Positions 55,452-64,000 of a stretch of 64,000 nt of DNA are shown piece after piece. Origin of the DNA: Thermostichus lividus PCC 6715 (GTDB taxonomy: Bacteria; Cyanobacteriota; Cyanobacteriia; Thermosynechococcales; Thermosynechococcaceae); contig NZ_CP018092.1 in NCBI RefSeq assembly GCF_002754935.1, positions 1,364,001 through 1,428,000 of the forward strand, read 5' to 3'. The notes under the pieces were generated by a model. That model searched no databases. It was not told the origin of the DNA and saw nothing but the letters and a program-made list of their open reading frames with translations. The translations under genes were made by a program, and so were the position numbers. Positions within the stretch are counted from its first letter, which is position 1; the number at the start of each line of letters is the position of its first letter.

Positions 55452-57239
55452 CCCCGAGCACCATTGCCTTACTGGGGCTACCCAATACCGGTAAATCCAC
55501 CTTCTTTAACCGCATTGCTGCGGCTCGTACTCGGGTGGGCAACTGGCCGGGCATCACCGTAGATATGGCTCAGGCCACCGTGACCCTCAACGGCGAAAGC
55601 GTCACCCTCGTGGATTTACCCGGCATCTACGATCTGGCGGGAACCGCTGCCGATGAAACCATTGTGCGGCAGTTTCTTTCCCAGGTGCCGGTGCGGTTAA
55701 TTCTGGTGATTCTCAATGCCAGCCAAATTCAGCATCAGTTACGGTTGGTGCTGCAAGTCAAAGCGTGGGGAATTCCAACGGTCGTTTTGTTGAATATGGT
55801 GGATGAAGCGCGACGATTGAGAATTGAGATAAACACCCAAGCGTTGGGCGATCGCCTCGGTGTACCCGTGGTTGCCCTGAGTGCCAAGTATGGCGGTGGC
55901 TATCTAGAGGCCTACCACACCCTCAGCCATGCCCTGCAGCACGCCCCCATCCCCTCACAGCCTCTGCAAGAGCCTGTGCTACCCGATATTCCCCCTGAGG
56001 CAGTCGCACCGTTCCTCAAAGGAGTTGTCACCTGGCCCAGTTTGCCCCAACAAACCCTGACGCAGCGGCTGGATCGCTGGCTGTTGCACCCCCTGTGGGG
56101 GCTGCCCCTGTTTTTCGTGGGACTGTACCTTGTCTTTCAAGGGGTGTGGAGTCTTGGGCTAGGGGTACAGGGTTGGCTCAGCGATGGTTTTGAGCAGTTA
56201 CAAGCCACCGTGCTCAGCCCCCTCGTAGCGCCGTGGCCACCCTTGTGGCAGAGCATGGTGGTCGAGGGGCTGTATGGGGGCATCACCACCGTTGCGTCCT
56301 TTGTGCCTTTAGTAACAATTTTTTTTATTGCCATGGCCATCATTGAGGACAGTGGCTACCTAGCGCGAGCCGCGTACTTAATGGATGGTCTCATGGCGCG
56401 ATTAGGACTAGATGGCCGCAGTTTTGTGCTCAGCCTCATGGGGTTTTGGCTGCAACGTCCCCGCCTTGATGGCCACGCGCGTCATCCGCTCACCGGGGCT
56501 GCGGCTGCTGACGATGCTGGTGATTCCCTTCTCCCTGTGCTCGGCACGGCTACAGGTGTTTGTCTTTCTCATTGCCTGTTTATTTCCCCCCCACTGGGGA
56601 GCGGTGGTGCTCCTGTCTCTGTACGGTTGGAGTGTTGTGGTTGCCCTGCTCACTGCCCTGTGCGCCCAAGGGTATTTTCCCAATACAGATCCATTTCTTT
56701 TGGAGTTGCCCCCCTATCGTTGGCCAACCTTGGCACAGGTGGGGTGGCGGGCATGGGGGGAGGTGCAGCATTTCTTGGCGCGCGCCAGTGGATTTATTAT
56801 GGCGGGGGTACTGGTGGTGTGGGCACTCACCCATTTGCCCCTCAGTGCTGCTCCTGCCAGTGCCGAAACTTGGGCAGGTCAATTGGGTCTGGCTCTACAA
56901 CCGCTGTTAGCTCCCGTGGGTATTACGCCACCGTTGACCATTGCCTTGATCGTGGGGTTCGTGGCCAAGGAGATTGTCATTGGTGCGTTGGCCGTCATTT
57001 ACCAGTTACCTGGCAGTGAGCTACAGCAGGCGATCGCCCGAGATCTCACGCCCCTACAGGCCTATAGTTTTATGGTGTTTACGTTGCTTTATACCCCCTG
57101 CTTAAGTACGCTGGCGACCCTGTGGAGCGAGTCGAAGCAGTGGCGATTTACCGTGTTTGCGACCGTCTATGCCCTTGGCATCGCGTGGCTGGTCAGCGGT
57201 AGTGTGTATCAACTGGGACATTGGTGGGGGTGGGGATAG
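55448..57239 (+). pseudogene. feoB: Ferrous iron transporter FeoB, one-base frameshift
   Basis: GTP-dependent inner-membrane Fe(II) importer. The first frame has the G domain (GLPNTGKST, VDLPGIYDL, NMVDEA) and the first membrane helices through GRSFVLSLMG. At 56444-56447 there are four T where three are needed; with three T the sequence reads FGCNVPALMATRVI, a conserved FeoB core, and continues in the second frame to YQLGHWWGWG. Corrected length is 596 aa, shorter than E. coli FeoB (773) as for many cyanobacteria. No feoA is adjacent. Error or true mutation cannot be told apart here. Confidence 0.87.
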
Positions 57240-57985
57240 TGACCACTCTGTGGGGCGTTGGCGTAGGCCCTGGCGATCCGGAGTTAATTACCCTCAAAGG
57301 CTGGCGGCGGCTGCAAGCAGCACCGGTGGTGGCCTTTCCGGCAGGGGTGCAAGGGCGTATGGGGGTGGCAGAGCAGATTATTGCCCCCCATCTGAAGCCA
57401 CAGCAGGTACGGCTCCCCCTTGAGTTTCCCTACGTCTTGGACGAGAACCAGTTGCAGCAAGCATGGCACATTGCGGCTGAGTGTGTCTATGACTACCTGC
57501 AGCAAGGACTGGATGTGGTGTTTGTCTCGGAAGGGGATGTGAGCTTCTATAGTACCTTCACCTACCTTGGCAGCGCTGTCCAGCAGCTTGACCCCACGGT
57601 ACCCCTAGGAATTATTCCGGGAATTTGCTCGCCCTTAGCGGCAGCGGCGGTCTTGGGGCTGCCCTTGACGTGCGGCGGCGATCGCCTCGCTATTTTACCT
57701 GCTATGTACCATGCAGATGAACTCACCCAAGCATGGGGATGGGCCGATGTTCTTGTCTTAATGAAAGTACGGGCGGTCTATCCCCAAGTGTGGCAGTGGT
57801 TGCAGACCCATAATCTGCTGGCGCAAGCGGCGGTGGTGATCTGGGCAACAACCCCCCAGCAACAGGTGTATTACCCTCTGACTCGCTGGCCTGCCTTAGA
57901 GCTACCCTACTTTTCACTGTTGCTGGTGTGGAAATATGCCTCCCCATTTCGGTCTGACAAAAAAATGGGGCATTTCACAATATAG
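57239..57985 (+). CDS. cobI: Precorrin-2 C(20)-methyltransferase
   Basis: SAM-dependent methyltransferase of cobalamin synthesis. The GTG at 57239 overlaps the feoB stop (TAGTG); earlier TTG/GTG codons are less likely. The 248-aa protein has GVGVGPGDPELITLKG, VSEGDVSFYSTFTYLG and GIIPGICSPLAAAA, the CobI/CbiL signature. The last 15-20 residues (SPFRSDKKMGHFTI) lie over a hairpin and next to an IS1 scrap, so the original C-terminus may have been altered. Confidence 0.92.
   Translation: MTTLWGVGVGPGDPELITLKGWRRLQAAPVVAFPAGVQGRMGVAEQIIAPHLKPQQVRLPLEFPYVLDENQLQQAWHIAAECVYDYLQQGLDVVFVSEGDVSFYSTFTYLGSAVQQLDPTVPLGIIPGICSPLAAAAVLGLPLTCGGDRLAILPAMYHADELTQAWGWADVLVLMKVRAVYPQVWQWLQTHNLLAQAAVVIWATTPQQQVYYPLTRWPALELPYFSLLLVWKYASPFRSDKKMGHFTI
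57942..57970. terminator. Hairpin at the 3' end of cobI
   Basis: CCCCATTT (57942-57949) pairs with AAATGGGG (57963-57970), an 8-bp stem within the last codons of cobI, at the boundary with the IS1 remnant. It may be an insertion-sequence end or a terminator. Confidence 0.45.
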
Positions 57986-58012
57986 AATAGATATGAGTTA
58001 GAGAAGAAACGA

Positions 58013-58147
58013 ATGCAGTGTCCCAAATGTCAATCGACCCACATCCGTAAGAATGGACAGAACAGACAAGGGAAACAGAATCATATTTGCGTCACCCGTG
58101 GACGGCAATTCATTAAAAATTATGACAGACCAAACAGAACTGCCTGA
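58013..58147 (+). pseudogene. IS1-family InsA N-terminal remnant
   Basis: A 44-codon ORF (MQCPKCQSTHIRKNGQNRQG) matching the zinc-ribbon start of IS1 InsA. C3, C6 and C26 are present; the fourth cysteine is Arg29. The reading ends soon after with no trace of the remaining InsA or of InsB. It is a decayed scrap between cobI and ribH. Confidence 0.75.
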
Positions 58148-58231
58148 GCGCTCAGCAATGCCGTTTCGTCTTTGGGGGCGGCTCAAGTCTATCTTACAGA
58201 AATTGAATTAATTATATTAAATTATACTAAC

Positions 58232-58795
58232 TTATAAGGTCGTGCTGGGCGGTGACCACGATTCCTCGGTAATTATGGTAGCACTGGGGCGCAACTGGGC
58301 TGACTCCATGCTGCCATGGACTTGTAATGCTTGGATAAGGTTAGCCATTTCTAGGGCATTGAGGGCATACTCCCACCCTTTGTTGCTTTTAATGCCTGCT
58401 CGCTCTAGCGCCTGCTGCATCGTATCGGTCGTGAGGATGCCATAGACAATGGGAACGCCGGTTTGCATCGCAGCCGTGGCAATCCCTTTGGTAACTTCGG
58501 CGGCCACATAGTCAAAGTGCGGGGTTTGACCACGAATGACCGCACCGAGGCAGATTACAGCCGCATAACGACGGCTCGCCGCCATTTGGGCAGCCACAAG
58601 GGGAATTTCAAAGCTGCCGGGTACCCAAGCATAGTCCACTTGAACTCCCTTGGGGTTTGGGTCAACCCCATGGCGACGTAAGCAATCTTGGCAGCCTTCC
58701 AGCAGCTTAGTGGTAATCAAGTCATTAAACCGGGAAATGACTATGGCAAACCGTGGTGAGCCAAGAACTTGATAGGTGCCTTCAAAAACAGCCAT
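58232..58795 (-). CDS. ribH: 6,7-dimethyl-8-ribityllumazine synthase
   Basis: Penultimate enzyme of riboflavin synthesis, forming icosahedral or pentameric shells. From the ATG at 58793-58795 it is 187 aa with [52 protein letters not shown] (catalytic His), and [16 protein letters not shown]. Longer upstream frames lack homology and are rejected. The C-terminal tail after VHGSMESAQ is longer than usual. It follows the GH10 gene on the same strand. Confidence 0.95.
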   Translation of the reverse strand: MAVFEGTYQVLGSPRFAIVISRFNDLITTKLLEGCQDCLRRHGVDPNPKGVQVDYAWVPGSFEIPLVAAQMAASRRYAAVICLGAVIRGQTPHFDYVAAEVTKGIATAAMQTGVPIVYGILTTDTMQQALERAGIKSNKGWEYALNALEMANLIQALQVHGSMESAQLRPSATIITEESWSPPSTTL

Positions 58796-58839
58796 AGGGG
58801 AGGTTGCAGCCGATAAAGCATTAGGGCAGTTGCCCCTTC

Positions 58840-60135
58840 TCAGTATAACGTGCCCTTGGGCACTCCTAGGTTGCAATCCTCAACTGAGGGAGGCGGTTTA
58901 CAGCCGAAGGGTGAGTGTTGTTCCCCCTCTGGTAAGACGAACTCTTGGCTAGCGGTTTTGCCTTTGGCGGTTACTGTTAAGCGATAGCGCCCGAGGTATC
59001 CTCGCCCTTGCCAGTGTCCTGCTTGGTTGGTTTTACCGCTGAGCGTTGTCCACCAGTCCTGAAAGAGGAGTTGGCGGTAGGTACGGGCGGCGCTTTTGGG
59101 CGAAAAATCACGGCGGTAGAGTGCGGCTTGGGGTCGCCAGTGGTTGCCTTCCCAAAACCCCCAGAGCAGAATTTCTTTGACGGCGGGGTGGGCAAAGGCA
59201 ATACGATAGATCTGCCGTAGGGTCTGCGCCTGCTGCTCCTCGTCCGCAAGGCTAACGCTAACTTCAGTAATTTTTAGGGGTAAGTTAAATTGCGCTAAGG
59301 TATCGAGGGCACGCTGCATTTTAGCCGCATCGAGCGGGTATTCTAAATGGGCTTGAATGCCAATGCCACCAATGGGTACCCCTTGGTTAAGTAGTGTACG
59401 AATCTGCTGAACATAATCGTCGAGGCGATCGCCTTCGATAATGCCGTAGTCGTTCACGTAGAGCACGGCTTTGGGGTTGCCTTCGTGGCACCACTCAAAC
59501 ATCTCCTTAACGATGCCATCTCCTAAGCGGCTGCGGAAAAAATTACCGTGAAGCATTTCGTTATTAACATCAAACTCATTGATGCGCCCACGGTAGTGAC
59601 GACAAACAGCGATGGCATGGGTCTTGACTGCGGAGCGCAATTGCTCGGGAGTTAGGGTTTTGAGCCATGCTGGATTGAACTGTTCTACTTCCCAAAAGAG
59701 GGTGTGCCCCCGCATGGGCCAACCTTGCGCCTCACTCCAAGCTAGGATGCGATCCGCCATCGTAAAGTCTAGCTTGCCCTGCTCTGGCTCAAGGTCATAC
59801 CACTTCAGGGCATTTTCATGAACAGCGGCATTAAAATTCTGACGGGCGGTATCTCGGTACCAGTTGGCTGCTGCCGGTGGCGATGGTGCAAACATCGCTG
59901 TATCTAAGGCAACACCAAAGGCAAAGGTGTGGGTTTGCTGACTCAGCATGATACTGGCATTGGCAATCCCCCGTCCTTGAGCATCTTCCACAACCACGGT
60001 GAGGGGAGCTTGCCGCAGTTGTTCGATGCGTGCTGTTAGAGCATCGGTGGCAGAAGTGGCTGATTGCCGGGCACAGGCCAGCACCAATCCAGCACTCAAG
60101 CACAGCAACAGCAGATAGCGCAGGAGCTTTAACAT
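58840..60135 (-). CDS. Glycoside hydrolase family 10 (endo-xylanase-like) lipoprotein
   Basis: A 431-aa predicted lipoprotein ([11 protein letters not shown] lipobox). After a short beta-rich N-terminal domain (about residues 40-75) it has the GH10 barrel: the acid/base Glu in [10 protein letters not shown] and the nucleophile Glu in [10 protein letters not shown], with [14 protein letters not shown] and [13 protein letters not shown] completing the active site. Such enzymes cleave beta-1,4-xylan or related glycans. Its native substrate in a phototroph is unclear; remodelling of its own sheath polysaccharide is possible. Family call is firm, activity is inferred. Confidence 0.88.
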   Translation of the reverse strand: MLKLLRYLLLLCLSAGLVLACARQSATSATDALTARIEQLRQAPLTVVVEDAQGRGIANASIMLSQQTHTFAFGVALDTAMFAPSPPAAANWYRDTARQNFNAAVHENALKWYDLEPEQGKLDFTMADRILAWSEAQGWPMRGHTLFWEVEQFNPAWLKTLTPEQLRSAVKTHAIAVCRHYRGRINEFDVNNEMLHGNFFRSRLGDGIVKEMFEWCHEGNPKAVLYVNDYGIIEGDRLDDYVQQIRTLLNQGVPIGGIGIQAHLEYPLDAAKMQRALDTLAQFNLPLKITEVSVSLADEEQQAQTLRQIYRIAFAHPAVKEILLWGFWEGNHWRPQAALYRRDFSPKSAARTYRQLLFQDWWTTLSGKTNQAGHWQGRGYLGRYRLTVTAKGKTASQEFVLPEGEQHSPFGCKPPPSVEDCNLGVPKGTLY

Positions 60136-60223
60136 TGCTGCTCGAAAAAAACGTTTCCCTTCAACGGTAGCAATTTCTATATAACAACAGCTATGAGCAG
60201 CAGGACGGGTGATCCTGTATAGA

Positions 60224-60312
60224 CAACTCCTTCAATGGTTCCGCTTTTTTCAGGGGAGGCATCGCCCTGTAGCAACGATCGCCATAGCCTAGCAGGGAAC
60301 CTGAAGGAGTTG
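60224..60312. ncRNA. Candidate structured RNA element between clpB and the GH10 gene
   Basis: CAACTCCTTCA (60224-60234) pairs with TGAAGGAGTTG (60302-60312), and GGTTCC (60237-60242) with GGAACC (60296-60301) after a 2-nt bulge, a 17-bp closing helix in total. Inside, CAGGG (60251-60255) pairs with CCCTG (60265-60269). The roughly 90-nt fold is possible on either strand. No U-tract follows, so it is not a simple terminator. No known family is recognised. Confidence 0.4.
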
Positions 60313-60338
60313 ATCTTAACAGCCGCTTACCGGGGGAC

Positions 60339-62963
60339 TTACGATGTGGCTAAGGCAGCCGTAGCATCCTGGCGTTGGAAGACAAGTCGCTCGTTATCCC
60401 CCACCTCAACGATCACTGTATCCCCATCATAGAAATCGCCACGGAGAATGCCTTTGGCTATAGGGGTTTCCAGTTGTTTTTGCACTGCCCGCTTCAGCGG
60501 ACGGGCACCATAGACGGGATCGTAGCCTACCTCGACTAGGAAGTCGATAGCTTTGTCCGAAAGGGCGAGGGTAATGTGGCGATCGCTCAGGCGATCTTGC
60601 AGCCGCTGCACTTGCAGTTTCACAATCTGCCGCAACTGCTCTTTGCGCAGGCTATGGAAGATAATAAACTCATCCACGCGGTTGAGAAATTCTGGGCGGA
60701 AGTGGTTGCGCATGGCCTCCATAACGCGGTTGTACATTTCACTGTAGCGGCTGTCATCCCCGGCCACATCCAGAATGTATTGCGAGCCGATATTGCTGGT
60801 CATGATAATGATCGTGTTTTTGAAATCGACGGTGCGCCCTTGGGCATCGGTGACCCGCCCATCATCAAGAATTTGCAGGAAAACATTAAACACATCGGGA
60901 TGGGCTTTTTCAATTTCATCAAAGAGAACAACAGCGTAGGGACGACGGCGAATGGCCTCGGTCAGTTGCCCGCCTTCGTCATAGCCAACATAGCCCGGCG
61001 GGGCACCAATGAGGCGAGATACGGCGTGTTTTTCCATGTACTCGGACATGTCAATGCGTACCATGGCCTCTTCGGTGTCAAACATGAAGGCCGCCAGCGT
61101 CTTAGCGAGTTCGGTTTTACCCACACCCGTTGGGCCGAGGAAAATAAAGCTAGCAATGGGACGGTTGGGGTCGGCTAAACCCGCCCGGGAGCGCTGAATG
61201 GCTTCAGCCACAGCGGTAACGGCCTCGTCTTGGCCAATGACTCGCTTGTGGAGTTCGTCTTCTAGGTGCAGCAGTTTTTGCGCTTCTGATTCCACCAGCT
61301 TGCTGATGGGAATGCCGGTCCACTTGGAGATGATTTCAGCAATGTCTGCCTCGGTGACTTCATCCCGCAGCAGCGATCGCCCACCGACTTGGGTCTGCTG
61401 TAGCTTGGCTTCGGTATCGGCCAGTTGTTTTTGCAGATCCGTGAGTTTGCCGTACTTCAGCTCTGCAGCGCGGTTGAGGTCATAGTTGCGCTCGGCCTGC
61501 TGAATCTCAATGTTGACTTTTTCAATATCTTCCTTAATGGCTTGCAGTCGATCAATGACTTCTTTTTCCGCTTGCCACTGGGCATTGAGGCGACTTTGCT
61601 CTTCCTTGAGATCGGCGAGTTCTTTCTCCAGTTTTTCGAGGCGATCGCGAGAAGCGGCAGAGGTTTCTTTTTGCAGCGAGAGCCGCTCCATTTCTAGCTG
61701 CAAAATTTTGCGGTCAATTTCATCCAGCTCCTCAGGTTTAGAGGTAATCTCCATTTTCAGCTTGGCGGCTGCCTCATCCACAAGGTCGATGGCTTTGTCC
61801 GGCAAGAAGCGATCGCTAATGTAGCGGGTTGACAGTGTGGCCGCAGCCACCAGAGCCGTATCGGAAATTTTCACCCCATGGTGAATTTCGTAGCGCTCTT
61901 TCAGACCCCGCAAAATCGAGATCGTATCTTCAACGCTGGGCTGATCCACATAGACCTGTTGAAAGCGCCGCTCTAAGGCTGCATCTTTCTCGATATATTT
62001 GCGGTATTCATCAAGGGTGGTGGCACCAATACAGCGCAGTTCCCCCCGCGCCAGCATGGGCTTGAGCAGGTTGCCCGCATCCATCGCCCCTTGGGTTGCC
62101 CCTGCCCCCACAACGGTATGGATTTCATCAATAAAAAGAATAATCTGGCCGTTGGACTCGGTTACCTCTTTGAGCACTGCTTTGAGGCGCTCTTCAAACT
62201 CACCGCGGTACTTGGCACCGGCAATCAGCGCCCCCATATCCAAGGCAATGAGTTGGCGATCGCGCAGGGAATCGGGAACATCCCCCGCCACAATACGCTG
62301 AGCCAAGCCCTCGGCAATGGCAGTTTTACCCACCCCCGGCTCGCCAATTAAAACCGGATTATTTTTAGTCCGCCGCGAGAGAATTTGAATCACCCGCCGA
62401 ATTTCATCATCACGCCCAATCACCGGATCCAGCTTGCCTTGGCGGGCAAGGAGCGTCAGATCACGGCCATACTTTTCAAGGGAGGCGTATTTTCCTTCTG
62501 GGTTTTGATCCGTCACTTTTTGAGTACCGCGAATTTGCTGAATGGTTTCTCGTAGCCCTCGTTCTGTGAGGCCAACATCCTGGTAGAGCTTTTTGCCGAA
62601 GCGATCGTCGTGAGTAAACCCCAAGACTAAATGCTCAATCGAGATAAAGTCATCCCCAAATTGTTTACGCACCTCGTCAGCGCGATCTAGGAGCTTATCC
62701 AGACTTTGCCCCAAATAGACGCCACTGGGATTCGCAATCTTGGGCTGACGATTGATAAACTCATCGGTGAGATCCCGCAGCCGCTGTACAGAGCAACCAG
62801 CTTTCTGAAAAATTTGCGTTGCCAAGCCATCCTGCTCCAGCAACGATTTCATCAAGTGTTCACTTTCAAGATTTTGCTGTTGAGCCTGTTTGGCTAAATC
62901 TGGTGTGCGGGCGATCGCCGCCCATGCCTTCTCGGTAAATAGATTTGGATTGGATGGTTGCAT
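60339..62963 (-). CDS. clpB: ATP-dependent disaggregase ClpB
   Basis: Hexameric AAA+ chaperone that rescues aggregated proteins with DnaK, central to heat tolerance. The 874-aa protein has the Clp N domain (about residues 1-145), first ATPase with [13 protein letters not shown] and pore-loop region, a coiled-coil middle domain (about 410-530, rich in [19 protein letters not shown]), second ATPase with [13 protein letters not shown], and the C-terminal domain with [18 protein letters not shown]. Length is normal. The GH10 gene follows on the same strand after about 200 bp. Confidence 0.97.
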   Translation of the reverse strand: MQPSNPNLFTEKAWAAIARTPDLAKQAQQQNLESEHLMKSLLEQDGLATQIFQKAGCSVQRLRDLTDEFINRQPKIANPSGVYLGQSLDKLLDRADEVRKQFGDDFISIEHLVLGFTHDDRFGKKLYQDVGLTERGLRETIQQIRGTQKVTDQNPEGKYASLEKYGRDLTLLARQGKLDPVIGRDDEIRRVIQILSRRTKNNPVLIGEPGVGKTAIAEGLAQRIVAGDVPDSLRDRQLIALDMGALIAGAKYRGEFEERLKAVLKEVTESNGQIILFIDEIHTVVGAGATQGAMDAGNLLKPMLARGELRCIGATTLDEYRKYIEKDAALERRFQQVYVDQPSVEDTISILRGLKERYEIHHGVKISDTALVAAATLSTRYISDRFLPDKAIDLVDEAAAKLKMEITSKPEELDEIDRKILQLEMERLSLQKETSAASRDRLEKLEKELADLKEEQSRLNAQWQAEKEVIDRLQAIKEDIEKVNIEIQQAERNYDLNRAAELKYGKLTDLQKQLADTEAKLQQTQVGGRSLLRDEVTEADIAEIISKWTGIPISKLVESEAQKLLHLEDELHKRVIGQDEAVTAVAEAIQRSRAGLADPNRPIASFIFLGPTGVGKTELAKTLAAFMFDTEEAMVRIDMSEYMEKHAVSRLIGAPPGYVGYDEGGQLTEAIRRRPYAVVLFDEIEKAHPDVFNVFLQILDDGRVTDAQGRTVDFKNTIIIMTSNIGSQYILDVAGDDSRYSEMYNRVMEAMRNHFRPEFLNRVDEFIIFHSLRKEQLRQIVKLQVQRLQDRLSDRHITLALSDKAIDFLVEVGYDPVYGARPLKRAVQKQLETPIAKGILRGDFYDGDTVIVEVGDNERLVFQRQDATAALATS

Positions 62964-63191
62964 GGCTAGACCCCCTGACCCGTGCTGGTCTGGTAATGTT
63001 TTTAACTATTTGTATTGTAGATGTGACCAAGCTACAGACAGTTTCGGACTTCCCTACTGCCAAGGTAGGATTAACGCCCACCTTCAAGGGTAGTTTATAG
63101 AAAATGGAGGGCACGGGAACCAGATAAACCCCCTTGCTTCAGGTCGGGGATACAGAATGGTTCCCGCGCCGCTGCAAAGTGGCAGAGTTGA
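62964..63191. other. Intergenic region upstream of clpB and beyond tnpA
   Basis: About 230 bp. The clpB-proximal half is AT-rich on the reverse strand and should hold its promoter; I see no CIRCE (TTAGCACTC-type) inverted repeat. Nearer tnpA, runs of CCCCC (63129-63133) and GGGG (63146-63149) flank CTTCAGG, resembling a weak IS200/IS605 end hairpin. Confidence 0.4.
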
Positions 63192-63614
63192 TCAACCCTG
63201 GCACTCCTCGATATAGCGCTTAACGGTTTGAGCCGACACATTGCCACAGGTTCCCCAATAAAACGACCTGGCCCAAAGCGGATCTTTTTGGTAGAGCTGC
63301 TTCAGCCAGGGAAACTCCATCCTAAGATGCCGTGAACTGTAGCCTTTCAGGATGTTCACGACTTGAGACGCTGACATTCTAGGCGGGAATGATGCAAAAA
63401 CGTGAACGTGGTCTATCAGGGTGCGGTCAATCTCGATGGCCTCAATCTCAATGTCATTGTTCGCCGCCGCCTCTCGGATATACCGCTTCGTGGCCTCAAT
63501 GATAGCCTCATCTCGAAAGATTTTGCGCCGCTTAAAGGGTATCCAGACAAAGTGGTGCCCTGATTGATACTTGGCGTGGCGCGTTGACTTGACCTGTATA
63601 CCATCTTGCCTCAT
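63192..63614 (-). CDS. tnpA: IS200/IS605-family transposase TnpA (HUH Y1)
   Basis: Single-strand transposase that cuts and joins hairpin-marked element ends. From the ATG at 63612-63614 it is 140 aa, with GHHFVWIPFKRRKIF, the HUH motif in IDHVHVFASFPPRMSASQVV and the catalytic tyrosine near the C-terminus in TVKRYIEECQ. The gene looks intact. It is divergent from a tnpB 82 bp away, the layout of IS605-type elements. This is the only apparently intact transposase in the window. Confidence 0.88.
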   Translation of the reverse strand: MRQDGIQVKSTRHAKYQSGHHFVWIPFKRRKIFRDEAIIEATKRYIREAAANNDIEIEAIEIDRTLIDHVHVFASFPPRMSASQVVNILKGYSSRHLRMEFPWLKQLYQKDPLWARSFYWGTCGNVSAQTVKRYIEECQG

Positions 63615-63695
63615 AGCGGTTAAACCGTTGCCCTGCATATTGCCGGTAACTGCACACCTATAGTATAGTTTTTAGGACGGACGCACTACAGTCAT

Positions 63696-64000
63696 GCTGA
63701 TTAACAAAGCCTACAAATTTCGCATCTACCCGAATCAGGAACAGGAGCAATGCTTTGCTCACCACTTTGGCTGTGTGCGGTTTGTCTACAACCGGATGTT
63801 GGCGCTGTTCAAGGAAACGCGCCAGTTCAATAAGAAAGGGTTCGTCAAGTACCAGGTCACGGCACCCCGCTACTTTCGCAAGGCGGAGGCACGGATTTCG
63901 CGGTTACAACAGGTTTTGGCGGCTAAGCAAAAAGGGAGTAACAACTGGCGGAAGGTAAAGAAAAAGCTGGCCATCGCCTATGAGCGGGTGGCCTTTAAGC
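63696..64000 (+). pseudogene. tnpB: TnpB with a large internal deletion, 3' end outside window
   Basis: Starts normally (MLINKAYKFRIYPNQEQEQC, GCVRFVYNRMLALFKET) but after about residue 55 jumps to APRYFRKAEARISRLQQVL and KQKGSNNWRKVKKKLA, a segment that in full-length TnpB lies well after the RuvC-I motif. Roughly 150 or more codons, including the GIDLG aspartate, are missing without a frame break. It runs off the window end, so the rest is unknown. A partner to tnpA, probably inactive as a nuclease. Confidence 0.75.

Noticed and set aside
60576-61178. 200-aa forward ORF opposite clpB
   Set aside because: Antisense shadow of clpB; no start signal or family.

Overview
The window is chromosomal DNA of a cyanobacterium. 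It carries psbA (photosystem II D1), ycf3 (photosystem I assembly), crr6 (NDH-1 assembly), a carboxysome shell CcmK paralog, a three-subunit glycolate dehydrogenase (glcD, glcE, glcF), split rpoC1/rpoC2, a carotenoid desaturase, and several small cyanobacteria-only families (DUF3285, DUF3155, DUF3172, DUF1818). GCGATCGC (HIP1) octamers occur throughout. The D1 sequence and the many IS200/IS605 remnants suggest a thermophilic unicellular Thermosynechococcus-type genome. That placement is an inference; no database was searched.

Layout. 1-8.1 kb: partial acyl-ACP/CoA synthetase, maf, rplS, trnW(CCA), a truncated channel-like fragment, a CobW-family metallochaperone, glcD, a small secreted ORF, a lone CcmK, a lipoprotein cyclophilin and a DUF2062 membrane protein. 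8.5-17.9 kb: rpoB-rpoC1-rpoC2. 18.2-25.1 kb: a redoxin, then bamA-lpxC-fabZ-lpxA (outer membrane and lipid A), trmL, DUF3285, ybeY, dgkA. 25.1-26.0 kb: a decayed TnpB element. 26.2-31.8 kb: glcE-glcF facing nadA, a frameshifted crtD-like desaturase, accB, then efp. 32.6-42.6 kb: nfu, crr6, ycf3, gatC, an ExbD-like protein, a TPR protein, an EF-G paralog, psbA, purK, a membrane-anchored propeller-like protein and DUF2103.

42.5-48.0 kb is the accessory island: a TnpB pseudogene with an in-frame amber codon, the C-terminal stub of a DNA methyltransferase carrying an in-frame palindromic repeat, three tandem DUF29 genes, solitary IS ends, an L,D-transpeptidase, a second copy of the palindromic repeat, and a small secreted protein with a premature stop. 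48.1-60.1 kb: ackA, a 57-aa ORF, DUF3155, an RRM RNA-binding protein, DUF3172, MlaE, DUF1818, a frameshifted GAF-domain kinase-like protein, a frameshifted feoB, cobI, an IS1 scrap, ribH and a family-10 glycoside hydrolase lipoprotein. 60.2-64 kb: a candidate structured RNA, clpB, and an IS200/IS605 element (tnpA plus a truncated, internally deleted tnpB) running off the end.

Most genes are housekeeping. The unusual content is (i) four TnpB or TnpB-associated loci, of which the three recognisable genes have each lost a different part of the nuclease; (ii) three otherwise intact genes (crtD, the kinase-like gene, feoB) each interrupted by a single-base indel, which may be real decay or sequence error; (iii) a repeat family inside a coding remnant; (iv) a 16-bp long-range RNA stem between clpB and the xylanase-like gene; and (v) tandem DUF29 genes with an identical 5' segment. 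I found no CRISPR array and no clearly new multi-gene system.
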